Shown in pieces: positions 43,647 to 51,778 of a stretch of DNA of 64,000 nucleotides. The translations under genes and the position numbers were made by a program. The stretch comes from Paenibacillus bouchesdurhonensis (GTDB lineage: Bacteria > Bacillota > Bacilli > Paenibacillales > Paenibacillaceae). Numbering within the stretch: the first letter of the stretch is position 1; every line of letters starts with the position of its first letter. Under the pieces are notes generated by a model. That model had not been told where the DNA came from and searched no databases. It worked only from the letters and a program-made list of their open reading frames with translations. The stretch is from contig NZ_LT732548.1 in NCBI RefSeq assembly GCF_900155685.1, forward strand, positions 2,684,256-2,748,255. The letters are read 5' to 3'.

Positions 43647-44918
43647 ATGAATTTTTTAGATATTTTTTCAGGGGCTGGAGGACTTTCCGAGGGGTTTTTA
43701 AGAGCGGGTTTTGAACCAATAGCACATATTGAGAGAGATCTATACGCTTGTAAAACATTGGAGACAAGATCTATTTATTACTATCTAAAGAAGAACAATG
43801 AGTTAGATTTTTATAAACAATACCAACAAAGCTTTTATGCTTCTAGTTCAGAGAATAAAAGAAGAAGACTCGAACTTCTAGAAATGGTTCCAGAGAATGA
43901 GTTAGAACCAATTATGAATCTTGAAATATCAGAGGCTACTTTACCGTTAATATTTCAAAAAATTGATGAAAGACTAGCGCACAAAGGGTGGAAACAAGTT
44001 GATTTAATTATTGGTGGGCCTCCATGCCAAGCTTATTCTTTAGTAGGTAGAGCCAGAGACGAAAACAATATGGAAGAAGACCCAAGAAATTATCTATACA
44101 AGTTGTATGTTAGATTTTTAACAAGATATCAACCTAAAGCGTTTGTTTTTGAGAATGTACCAGGTATTTTAACTGCATTTAAAGGGAAGTTATTTAAGAA
44201 TCTTCAAGCTTATATGAGAAGAGTCGGATATAATATTGAAGCACGAAAATTAAATGCTAAAGATTTTGGAGTGCTCCAAGATAGGAAAAGGATCATTATT
44301 GTTGGTTGGAGGAAGGACATTGATTATCAATTTCCCTTGATCGAACCTCAAATTGAAGAAAATTATGTCGTCAATGATTTATTAAACGACCTTCCTAAGC
44401 TCTCTTCTGGTCAATCGGTTTCAAGTGGTAGTTATAGAATACCGAATCATAAGTTATTAAAGAAATCAAGAATTAGAGAGGATGAAGACATAGTTACACA
44501 CCATGAGGCTAGACCACATATACAAAGAGATTTAGATATTTATAAACTTGTAGTTGAACAGTGGAATAATAAAGGACTTCGTTTAAAATATACGGATTTA
44601 CCAGAACATTTAATTACACATAAGAATTTGACATCTTTTCTTGATAGATACAAGGTAATAGTTGGAACTACTACTTTTTCACACACTATAGTTGCACATA
44701 TTTCTAAGGACGGACATCATTATATACACCCAGACATTACACAGAATCGCTCTATAACTGTTAGAGAAGCAGCAAGGATTCAGTCATTCCCAGATAACTA
44801 TTTTTTTGAAGGCCCAAGAACATCCAATTATGTTCAGATAGGTAATGCAGTACCTCCATTAATGGCTGAAAAATTAGCTGAATGGTTTAAAAATAGGTTG
44901 GAGATTCTTGAGTCATAA
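43647..44918 (+). CDS. DNA cytosine-5 methyltransferase
   Basis: The 423-residue enzyme has all main C5-methyltransferase motifs in order: I (LDIFSGAGGLSEGF), IV (GGPPCQAYS, catalytic Cys127), VI (FENVPG), VIII (LQDRKRIIIVG), IX (ITVREAARIQSFPDNY) and X (IGNAVPPLMAEKLA). A ~110-residue variable target-recognition region lies between VIII and IX, so the site specificity cannot be read. No restriction endonuclease gene is recognisable next to it. The gene begins 57 bases after the receiver gene, ATG 43647 after AAGGAG. Confidence 0.93.
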   Translation: MNFLDIFSGAGGLSEGFLRAGFEPIAHIERDLYACKTLETRSIYYYLKKNNELDFYKQYQQSFYASSSENKRRRLELLEMVPENELEPIMNLEISEATLPLIFQKIDERLAHKGWKQVDLIIGGPPCQAYSLVGRARDENNMEEDPRNYLYKLYVRFLTRYQPKAFVFENVPGILTAFKGKLFKNLQAYMRRVGYNIEARKLNAKDFGVLQDRKRIIIVGWRKDIDYQFPLIEPQIEENYVVNDLLNDLPKLSSGQSVSSGSYRIPNHKLLKKSRIREDEDIVTHHEARPHIQRDLDIYKLVVEQWNNKGLRLKYTDLPEHLITHKNLTSFLDRYKVIVGTTTFSHTIVAHISKDGHHYIHPDITQNRSITVREAARIQSFPDNYFFEGPRTSNYVQIGNAVPPLMAEKLAEWFKNRLEILES

Positions 44919-44931
44919 CAAGGCTGCTTAT

Positions 44932-45728
44932 GATATGCTCCCCTTACGGGCAGACAGGTTAAAAAGTAATACCTGCTGCTGTGAGGGGAGTATTTTTATG
45001 TTACAAGAATATTTCAGTGCAAAGAGAAACTTGTTATTCCAAGAGGTTGAATGCAGCAAGATAGAAGTTAAGGATGCGACCAGAAAATATAGGATTACAT
45101 AATCATTCTTGGCGAAATGGAGACGCAGTTACGAGTTGTACGGAAGTGAAGGGCTAGAGGTTAGAACGCACAATAGGAGTTTATTCCGCAGGGTTAAAGC
45201 TCCAGCGGTAAAAAAGATTTTCTAGATGGAGGGTTATCTCAAAATCAAATTATCGATAAATACAAAATAGTCATAGCAGATTAAAACCTATTCAGGGGGA
45301 AATCTCAAACCAACAAGTATATCAGTTGGTGCAGAAATATGAAGGTTTCTTGCTAATGTGTTTAAGGTGTTCAACTAAAAAGTCTCGTATTTCAGACTAT
45401 GAAAATCGCTCAGATGCAGCACGAGGATGCACGCCCATATTGCACAGTGACCGAAGGTTTCAGTACACCTCTACCAAAAGTTCAAAACGTTATTTGTAGC
45501 AAATTAATTCAGAGCATGTCACATGTAGGCAGATGCATTGAAAATGGCCCGTTAGAATCGTTTTGGGGGATCCCTGTAAAGTGATTTAGATGACTACGTT
45601 CAATTTTACAATTATGAGCGACTATAAGCGAAATTAAACGGCCTCAGTCCAGTGGAATTCAGGACGAAGGCCGATTAACAGACTTTTATTATTTGTTTTG
45701 TCTACTTGACAGGGTGTAGTTCACATAG
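44932..45728 (+). mobile_element. Decayed IS3-family (IS150-like) element
   Basis: Transposase scraps are readable in several frames: an orfA-like helix-turn-helix region at 45000-45290 (RRSYELYGSEGLEVRTHNRS, then YLKIKLSINTK) and the end of an orfB integrase at 45400-45690 (DRRFQYTST, SMSHVGRCIENGPLESFWG, then the LNGLSPVEFR-like end). Candidate ends are TGCTCCCCTTACGGGCAGACAGG on the left and CTACTTGACAGGGTGTAGTT on the right. At about 800 bp it has lost roughly half of a normal ~1.5-kb element. Confidence 0.8.
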
Positions 45729-45746
45729 TGAACTGCCTTTTTTGTT
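45716..45746 (+). terminator. Hairpin at the right edge of the IS remnant
   Basis: GTAGTTCAC and GTGAACTGC form a near-perfect stem around ATA, followed by CTTTTTT. It overlaps the presumed IS end. Confidence 0.6.
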
Positions 45747-45777
45747 TCTTATTTTCCAAAGCTGTTAAGCTTTTTGA

Positions 45778-45987
45778 CTATGTTCGCTTAGGATTATCAG
45801 TTTGACCCAATATGTAGTCGATACTTACGTTGTAATAATTAGATAACTTTATCAGTACTAGGCTGGGAACATCTAAATTTCCACTTTCATACCGCGAATA
45901 TGTTGCCTGTGTAATATTTAAATAGTCAGCCAATTGCCTTTGAGTTAAATCTTTATCTTCTCGTAAACTTCTTATTCTTTTATACAT
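45778..45987 (-). CDS. Xre-family transcriptional regulator
   Basis: The 69-residue protein is a minimal Xre helix-turn-helix repressor: MYKRIRSLREDKDLTQRQLA, YLNITQATYSRYESGNLDVP and LSNYYNVSIDYILGQTD. I start it at ATG 45987 on the minus strand, behind TTGGGTGATA, rather than at the upstream in-frame codons. It is divergent from the DUF6809 gene, and the gap holds two palindromic sites that it probably binds. It may control the toxin locus to its right. Confidence 0.9.
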   Translation of the reverse strand: MYKRIRSLREDKDLTQRQLADYLNITQATYSRYESGNLDVPSLVLIKLSNYYNVSIDYILGQTDNPKRT

Positions 45988-46012
45988 GATTATCACCCAA
46001 GCCAAGTTTAAC

Positions 46013-46057
46013 TTATGCAATAACCGCATATTGACTTTTATGCAGTTTTCGTATAAT
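46013..46057 (+). promoter_or_regulatory. Paired Xre operators overlapping a promoter
   Basis: TATGC-N7-GCATA (46014-46030) and TTATGC-N7-GTATAA (46038-46056) have centres about 25 bases apart. The second overlaps TTGACT (46031) and TATAAT (46052), a rightward promoter with 15-base spacing. Placement between the divergent xre and DUF6809 genes suits autoregulation. Confidence 0.5.
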
Positions 46058-46126
46058 TTGGCTGTAAGGCAATACGTACTCAGTGGTCACAAGCCAAACT
46101 ACACTTGACTAAGAAGGGATGGAACA

Positions 46127-46405
46127 ATGGAAAGCATGATAGAAAAAATATATAACGGATCACTTCAGCCAGACGCGTACATAAATCCACAAGATCCCGA
46201 ATACCGCAAGCTTACTAAGAAAACTTCTGACCTCATGGAAGAATGTCAGAAGAGATTTTCGGAGAGTGACTTTAGTTTTATTGAAGAGATCATCGATTTG
46301 TATGGGAAGACTTACTCCATGCACTCCACTGCATCATTTGTCCATGGCTTTAAAATCGGTGCTCTAATGATGATTGAGGTGCTGAGTGGAAAGGAACAAA
46401 CATAG
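46127..46405 (+). CDS. DUF6809-family small protein
   Basis: The 92-residue helical protein (MIEKIYNGSLQPDAYINPQD, ...FVHGFKIGALMMIEVL) matches a group of small proteins common near Xre regulators and mobile or phage-derived regions of Firmicutes. Function is unknown. ATG 46127 follows AAGAAGGGA and lies behind the presumed Xre-controlled promoter. Confidence 0.65.
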   Translation: MESMIEKIYNGSLQPDAYINPQDPEYRKLTKKTSDLMEECQKRFSESDFSFIEEIIDLYGKTYSMHSTASFVHGFKIGALMMIEVLSGKEQT

Positions 46406-46560
46406 GGGAAGCCTAGTATCCCAAGGTCATTAGTCACTCTAAAATGCTACTTTATGCTTATTCACGCGTGCATTGCTAGTCCCTCTGAATCATGATAAAT
46501 TTTCCCAAAACTGATATTCTTTTAGTAGAATTTTGGGAAGAATTGTAGTGTGTAAAGCAG

Positions 46561-48726
46561 GTGAGGGAGATAAGTAGTAAGCAAAGTGTAAATACGGACA
46601 GGCTGCTCCAGTTGTCTAAAGATATGAAGCGCCTTGACCAGATCATTGAAGAGCGAATAGTGAGATTGCAGGCGGATATTCAAAATGTAGCTCATTCGAC
46701 TAGAATAAGATACCCAGAATCGATGGATGTACGATCCTCAGCTAATCGTGCGGAAGAAATGCTGTATAACATACGTAGGCAAGCCCAGAATATTCATGAC
46801 CAATTACATAACAAAAGTAATCTGTTGAAATCGATAGCTGGACAATATGCTGAAGATGAGGCCAAAATCAAGGCTTTAGTAAAACAGAGTCCGGTGAAAT
46901 TCTCAATTCAGCCCAAATTCCGAAAAGAAATGGCCGCAAAGTATCCAACCCGCTTTTCGGTTGATGTTATGAAACGATTCAGTCTAATTGACCTGATCAA
47001 ATATGCCATTCAACAGACAAAGCAAATCACGTTAGAAGCCAGACTAAGTAAGTTTCGGGAAGACGAGCAAATCAATGCCTATTTTGAAATGCTGCACCAT
47101 GGGAACGATGAGGAGCGTTTATTTGCCGAACAGCAGCTCACGATAATTAAATATGCATTTGATCAACTAGCACAATATCAAACGGAATATTCGATTTATA
47201 GCAAGTTTGGCAGCCAGAAGTATATGGACGAAGCTCATCAATTGGCAGTGAAAGCACGGGCACAGTTGCAAGAGCTTGGTGTATCAGAGAAATGGTATGC
47301 GGCCGATGTTAATTTGAAAGCTCATTATCTAGGCTCACCTCTGAGTGCGCTTAGGTATGACCCATACAAAACAGATGGTTCGGTCATGCCTACCCTGAGT
47401 GAACAACGACTGGCCATCGCACTCGGAATGGTGGATCTGAAATATCAGAACTGGGCAAGAGAACGCTATGATTTAATTGAGGCTGGAGCGATCGCAGCAG
47501 ATGTAAAGCGGAGAGAAATTCCATTAAAGGTGGAGGAATATAACCAGACCATCTCGAAACAGAATATTGAGTATGTACAGCAATATCTAGCAGAAATAAA
47601 TCTATATCGTGGCGAAACAACGGGAAAATATAGCCCTGAGCTGCTTTGTGCCGTTGAAAGATTCCAAGATAACTTTAACTCTAGTGAATTATCTGCGGAG
47701 CTCCAGTATAAGTTCGTGGTCAATGGTAAAATAGATCATAGAGTATTAAACCTGATTTATATGAAAAAAGGTCTAGTCGAAAAAGCGCCTCATAAACTGG
47801 ATATGTGCCTCATACCGGGGAGCTTAGAGGATACAAGAAGTATATTCGAAAAGACGAGAGATTACTTCAATAAATCAATAAACAGCTTCAAGGAAATCGG
47901 CTCCGATATTATGGTTGCCGCAGATGAGCGGTGGAATAAGGTGCTGGATTCACCGGGCGATTTTCTGAATTATATTAGCTTCGGCATTCCCAAAGGAATT
48001 TACGATGGCTATGCTTATCGAGCCGAGAACAGGAATGAATCTGCTTATACTTATATTGATTGGCTATCCTCCGGAGTATTGTCCGGGGTGTATGAACCGT
48101 TAGTAGGTGCCTTTAACCCGGACGATCCATATTCCAAAGAGCATTGGCTAGATAGTGCTGGGCTGGCGGCTATGTTTGTTGGTCTAGGTGCTGCAAGAAT
48201 GCAGCTTAAATCGAACTCGAAAGGCCTTAACACTAACGTAGAATTAAATAAGACAGAGAAACTAGAGGTTAATAAGACGCAGAGAGTAGTAAGTGAAGCA
48301 GACAGGACCAAATTAAGTAAGTGGACTTATAAACCGGATGATGATTTATATTTAAAATATAAGGATGTATATGATAACCCTAAGTACTATAATCAGGAAA
48401 CAGGTGAAATAAATTGGCCTATAAATGATGGGTTCTTAAGCACACCAGTAAAAGAAACTTTACAACCTGGATTTAAAATAGATAGATATGGTTATGATAC
48501 AGGTACATTTGTTTCTCCAGAAGGTATTCCTTATGAAATGAGAGCTGTGGCACCAGGTACTGATTCTAGACCTTATAGTGTATTTGAAGTCGTTACCCCT
48601 CTTGAAGTTAAGGGAGGAGAAATAGCACCATGGTTTGATGCAGTTGGAGGCGGCATACAGTATGTATTGCCAGATACAGTAGAAAATTTATTAGAAGACG
48701 GCATAATAAGGAGGATAACACCGTAA
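46561..48726 (+). CDS. Polymorphic toxin with C-terminal TNT domain
   Basis: The 721-residue protein has a long alpha-helical N-terminal part (residues ~1-330), a peptidoglycan-binding-like segment near 345-380 (YVQQYLAEINLYRGETTGKYS), a pre-toxin region with a hydrophobic stretch, and a TNT domain at about 608-721: NWPINDGFL, FKIDRYGYDTGTFVSPEGIPYEMRA, VTPLEVKGGEIAPWF and GGGIQYVL. TNT domains degrade NAD(P)+ in target cells. No Sec signal peptide is visible, so export would need a type VII or other route. GTG 46561 is the first possible start and has a weak ribosome site. The immunity gene overlaps the stop. Confidence 0.88.
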   Translation: MREISSKQSVNTDRLLQLSKDMKRLDQIIEERIVRLQADIQNVAHSTRIRYPESMDVRSSANRAEEMLYNIRRQAQNIHDQLHNKSNLLKSIAGQYAEDEAKIKALVKQSPVKFSIQPKFRKEMAAKYPTRFSVDVMKRFSLIDLIKYAIQQTKQITLEARLSKFREDEQINAYFEMLHHGNDEERLFAEQQLTIIKYAFDQLAQYQTEYSIYSKFGSQKYMDEAHQLAVKARAQLQELGVSEKWYAADVNLKAHYLGSPLSALRYDPYKTDGSVMPTLSEQRLAIALGMVDLKYQNWARERYDLIEAGAIAADVKRREIPLKVEEYNQTISKQNIEYVQQYLAEINLYRGETTGKYSPELLCAVERFQDNFNSSELSAELQYKFVVNGKIDHRVLNLIYMKKGLVEKAPHKLDMCLIPGSLEDTRSIFEKTRDYFNKSINSFKEIGSDIMVAADERWNKVLDSPGDFLNYISFGIPKGIYDGYAYRAENRNESAYTYIDWLSSGVLSGVYEPLVGAFNPDDPYSKEHWLDSAGLAAMFVGLGAARMQLKSNSKGLNTNVELNKTEKLEVNKTQRVVSEADRTKLSKWTYKPDDDLYLKYKDVYDNPKYYNQETGEINWPINDGFLSTPVKETLQPGFKIDRYGYDTGTFVSPEGIPYEMRAVAPGTDSRPYSVFEVVTPLEVKGGEIAPWFDAVGGGIQYVLPDTVENLLEDGIIRRITP

Positions 48727-48962
48727 TGAAAATTAAAGAACTAGAGCAAAAATTAATAGAAATTAATGTACCCGAAGATGTTTATTCGATATTAAAAGGA
48801 GGCCATCCAAACGAACAGTATTGTATAAATAGAGATGGGGATAACTGGGAAGTTTATTATAGCGAAAGAGGAAATAAAACAGGATTAAAAATGTTTAATG
48901 ACGAGGATGCAGCTTGTGAATACTTCTATAAAAAAGTAGCAAAATACGCAAAAATAAATTAA
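48726..48962 (+). CDS. Probable immunity protein for the TNT toxin
   Basis: The 78-residue soluble protein (MKIKELEQKLIEINVPEDVY, ...WEVYYSERGNKTGLKMF, ...ACEYFYKKV) begins at ATG 48726, overlapping the toxin stop as TAATG. Small size, acidic/Lys-rich composition and coupling to a toxin gene are the hallmarks of immunity genes, and the fold looks like a small alpha/beta immunity family. The specific family is not certain. Confidence 0.75.
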   Translation: MKIKELEQKLIEINVPEDVYSILKGGHPNEQYCINRDGDNWEVYYSERGNKTGLKMFNDEDAACEYFYKKVAKYAKIN

Positions 48963-49360
48963 CTTATTTTTAAATGATATTGGTTATTAAAGATATAGTA
49001 ATTCGGGTCTGAATCCCCATCAATATAAGTAGACACAGATCACTTTACGTTAGAAAGATGAAACTTTAAAGTAAAACATAACCCATTTAATACTCGTATA
49101 AAGAGTTTTACGTCCACCAATAATGCCTAATTTTTTACCCTTAATAACGTTTTCTTACATTGAACAGGTCAATTATGGTCAGATACCATCATAATTGACC
49201 TGTTTTTTGGTTATCTTGCTCCTCTCAATTCGCTTCGGTATGATCCCTACATGCTGATCAAGTATTTCAAGAGGATGCTGAAGATTGAATTATCACAATA
49301 AAAAGGGTACCTTATAAATGGTTTAAGGTTGGACACGTTGCAAAATAAGGAGTGGTCGTT
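48963..49360. other. Intergenic region with a strong terminator
   Basis: The only clear element is the hairpin at 49163-49207. The rest is A+T-rich. A frame at 49215-49300 reads SIRYDPYMLIKYFKRML, faintly transposase-like, but it is too short to assign. Confidence 0.4.
49163..49207 (+). terminator. Long-stem Rho-independent terminator
   Basis: AACAGGTCAATTATG and CATAATTGACCTGTT form a 15-bp perfect stem, followed by TTTTTT. It ends the toxin-immunity unit or an older transcript. Confidence 0.9.
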
Positions 49361-49897
49361 ATGTTGTTTGAATCATCAAGAATCAGATTAAGAAAAATGA
49401 CGCACGAAGATACAGAGCTGTATCACACATGGAGAAATGATATGGATGTGATGCAAACCACCAATCCGTTTTTAGACGTTTATTCCCTGGAGGAAACGAA
49501 AGAATTTGTTGATCAGGTCATCCTGGGGGCGCATTCCGCTAAAAGCTACATCATGGTTGATAAAACCAATGAAACACCCATTGGCGTTGTATCCTTAATC
49601 CTTATTGATTATAAAAACCGAAATGCGGAGTGCATTATTGATATCGGAGAAAAGGAATATTGGGGAAAAGGTTACGGTTCAGAAGGACTGAAGCTGCTGC
49701 TGGACTATGCTTTTTATGAAATGAATCTGCACAGGGTATCTCTTAAGGTATTTTCGTTTAATGACAGGGCCATTCATCTGTATAAAAAAATCGGCTTTCA
49801 ACAGGAAGGAATGATCCGGGAATGCCTGTTTAGAAAAGGAAAATGGTATGACATCATGCAAATGGGTATTCTTCAGGATGAGTATTTTAACCAGTAA
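49361..49897 (+). CDS. GNAT N-acetyltransferase (RimJ/SpeG-like)
   Basis: The 178-residue enzyme is a complete GNAT domain: RIRLRKMTHEDTELYHTWRN at the start, ECIIDIGEKEYWGKGYGSEG (acetyl-CoA loop) and HRVSLKVFSFNDRAIHLYKK with FQQEGMIRE at the end. This is the RimJ/RimL/SpeG subgroup; the substrate could be a polyamine, an aminoglycoside or a protein N-terminus. I start it at ATG 49361 after AAGGAG; GTG 49352 overlaps the ribosome site. Confidence 0.9.
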   Translation: MLFESSRIRLRKMTHEDTELYHTWRNDMDVMQTTNPFLDVYSLEETKEFVDQVILGAHSAKSYIMVDKTNETPIGVVSLILIDYKNRNAECIIDIGEKEYWGKGYGSEGLKLLLDYAFYEMNLHRVSLKVFSFNDRAIHLYKKIGFQQEGMIRECLFRKGKWYDIMQMGILQDEYFNQ

Positions 49898-50105
49898 AAA
49901 TGAAAGGCTGTCTCTGATGGCTTTTATTCACCCGTTTGAAATGTCTTTTGTAAAGTGCTAAACCTACCAGAAATAGTACAATAAACAAAAGTCTTAGTGA
50001 TGTTAAGAGAGCTGAAGAGAAGTGCTGAACTAAAATTTTTCCAAATACAAAATTGCTCCCCCATACGACTACGCAAAAAGTCAGCCAAGTATAAGCTTTT
50101 AACAT
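49887..50105 (-). pseudogene. EamA/DMT transporter N-terminal remnant
   Basis: The minus-strand frame encodes YTWLTFCVVVWGSNFVFGKI and two helices of an EamA-family drug/metabolite transporter, then stops after about 72 residues; the family has about 300 residues and ten helices. It runs into the end of the acetyltransferase gene, so the rest was deleted. Confidence 0.7.
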
Positions 50106-50255
50106 GATAAACCCCTTTTGTATATAAAATATTGATGGTATGAGCAGCCAAGAATTTCTCAACTCATGGCTCAAGGTTATTAAAGTATATTACCATATTC
50201 GTCCCATTTTAAAATATTCTGTCGAAATAAACACTGTGATGACCAAGAATAGCGA

Positions 50256-50288
50256 AAAAAAGCGGCTGCTGATTTCAGCAACCGCTTA
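50256..50288 (-). terminator. Terminator of DUF2871 gene (minus strand)
   Basis: On the minus strand AGCGG-TTGCTGA pairs with TCAGCAGCCGCT and is followed by TTTTTTT. Confidence 0.8.
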
Positions 50289-50297
50289 TTCCTTGTT

Positions 50298-50693
50298 TTA
50301 TTGAATTCTCTTGCGCAGCAGCACGAGCAGCCAGATGATGCCTGCACCGAGGATGGCATGGCCGAGCCCGGCAATGTGAGGCAGGAAGCTGATGTCGGTG
50401 CCGTTAATTTGCAGCATGCCGCGAACCGCCATGGCGGCGATGGAAATGAGGAGGCCCAGGTTATATACGATATACCAAGCCCCAAAGGACTTCGCCTCAT
50501 GCACCTGGAACAGCTTGGCAAGAATTAGGGCCACGGTGAAGAAGAGGAAGCCCAGCACCAAAATATGCGTATGAAGGGCAACGAGAACGGTATGCCCGCT
50601 GAAGTCGCTGTGCTTGGTGATCTCACGATAGGCAATGCCGGAGATCAGGCCGAGAATGGCGTAGAAGAAGGACGTATAATACAATTTTTTCAT
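50298..50693 (-). CDS. DUF2871 membrane protein
   Basis: The 131-residue protein has four membrane helices with histidines in or near helices (VALHTHILVLGFLF, FLPHIAGLGHAIL), the DUF2871 pattern. The arrangement recalls a small relative of haem-copper oxidase subunit I/NnrS-like proteins, but the function is unproven. The start is ATG 50693 (minus), with AAGGGGAGACAAATC upstream. A CRP/FNR-like palindrome lies 100 bases upstream, suggesting control by oxygen or nitric oxide (inference). Confidence 0.85.
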   Translation of the reverse strand: MKKLYYTSFFYAILGLISGIAYREITKHSDFSGHTVLVALHTHILVLGFLFFTVALILAKLFQVHEAKSFGAWYIVYNLGLLISIAAMAVRGMLQINGTDISFLPHIAGLGHAILGAGIIWLLVLLRKRIQ

Positions 50694-50793
50694 GATTTGT
50701 CTCCCCTTTAAGAATTGTTCTTTATGATTTACGGTCAGTATAGCACGGCTAAATGAACGCAATATGAACACATTATGAAAGAATTTTAACAAA

Positions 50794-50807
50794 GTGAAAC
50801 GTTTCAC
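50794..50807. promoter_or_regulatory. CRP/FNR-like palindrome upstream of DUF2871 gene
   Basis: GTGAAACGTTTCAC is a perfect 14-base palindrome of the GTGA-N6-TCAC type. An extended -10 (TGCTATACT, minus strand, near 50738-50746) would place its centre about 70 bases upstream of the transcript start. Confidence 0.5.
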
Positions 50808-50826
50808 GTTATGATTGGTAAATAAT

Positions 50827-50862
50827 AAAGCAGCTGCCGACCGAAGGTCAACAACTGCTTAA
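50827..50862 (-). terminator. Terminator after carbonic anhydrase (minus strand)
   Basis: On the minus strand AAGCAGTTGTTGACC pairs imperfectly with GGTCGGCAGCTGCTT around TTC, followed by TATTATTT. Confidence 0.65.
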
Positions 50863-50921
50863 AGATAAGACATTTAGCATATTTATACACCTGTAATATA
50901 GTAATAGACTATATTATAAAA

Positions 50922-51497
50922 TTAAGAATTGCTGCTTTGCTCCCTGCCGTCAACGATGAGCTCCAGTTCACCGGTTGTGGAGTCAATCAACATGCCGTGA
51001 ACGGGAATATGCGCTGGGAGAAGCGGATGGTTCTTAACGATGCCAACAGTATGGATAATGCCTTCTTGTTCGTTCGTGAAGCCGCGCAGCCATTTTCTCA
51101 GCCGAATCCCCGAGTTCTCCAGCGTGCCCAGCACGTCATCTGATATTCCTCGCTCCCTCATTTCGTTAATCATATGCTCGGAATTCAAGGACGCCATGCC
51201 ACAGCCGGTATGACCGACGATAAATACTTCCTCGGCTTGAAGCTCGTAAATGGCCACCAGCAGACTCCGCATAACGGATCCGAAGGGCTGGGAGATGACA
51301 GCACCCGCATTTTTGATAATTTTAGCGTCGCCATTGCGCAGATTCATAGCTTTAGGCAAGAGCTCGACCAGTCTTGTATCCATACAAGTTACGATGGCAA
51401 TCTTCTTATCCGGAAATTTGTCCGTAATATATGCTTCATATTCTTTGTCGGTTACAAATTTCTTGTTATGCTCCAGAATGGTTTCAATTTGGCTCAA
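50922..51497 (-). CDS. Beta-class carbonic anhydrase
   Basis: The 191-residue enzyme interconverts CO2 and bicarbonate. The zinc ligands and catalytic dyad are visible: TCMDTRL (Cys38, Asp40, Arg42) and GHTGCGM (His95, Cys98). Size and sequence suit the small YtiB/YvdA-type group of firmicutes. The start is TTG 51497 on the minus strand, after AAAGGAGGTAACACC, a very strong ribosome site. Confidence 0.95.
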   Translation of the reverse strand: MSQIETILEHNKKFVTDKEYEAYITDKFPDKKIAIVTCMDTRLVELLPKAMNLRNGDAKIIKNAGAVISQPFGSVMRSLLVAIYELQAEEVFIVGHTGCGMASLNSEHMINEMRERGISDDVLGTLENSGIRLRKWLRGFTNEQEGIIHTVGIVKNHPLLPAHIPVHGMLIDSTTGELELIVDGREQSSNS

Positions 51498-51778
51498 GGT
51501 GTTACCTCCTTTTTATACTCCTGATTGACTACTAAACTAAACTTCAGACCTCCATCTTGACACGGATGGACAAGATGCATACTAGATTTGTACAGCTATG
51601 AAATGCCATCTAAACGAAATGTTTTAGCTAGACTCATCTCCCTAAAGGAACAACAATCGAGTTGATCAATCACATTCGAATCATCACCGAATACATGGCT
51701 TCAAAATTTGATTATACGTGGTGTAAAAAGTATCATCAAGAGGAAGGTATAAATTTCTGGATAGAGGTGGGAAATAAT

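Noticed and set aside
44908..45102. 64-codon frame after the methyltransferase as a possible fourth cassette gene
   Set aside because: Its second half reads as a piece of an IS3 orfA and it lies within the IS remnant.
50794..50807. Catabolite-responsive element (cre)
   Set aside because: The half-site is one base shorter than cre, with CG in the wrong place; the GTGA-N6-TCAC form fits CRP/FNR better.
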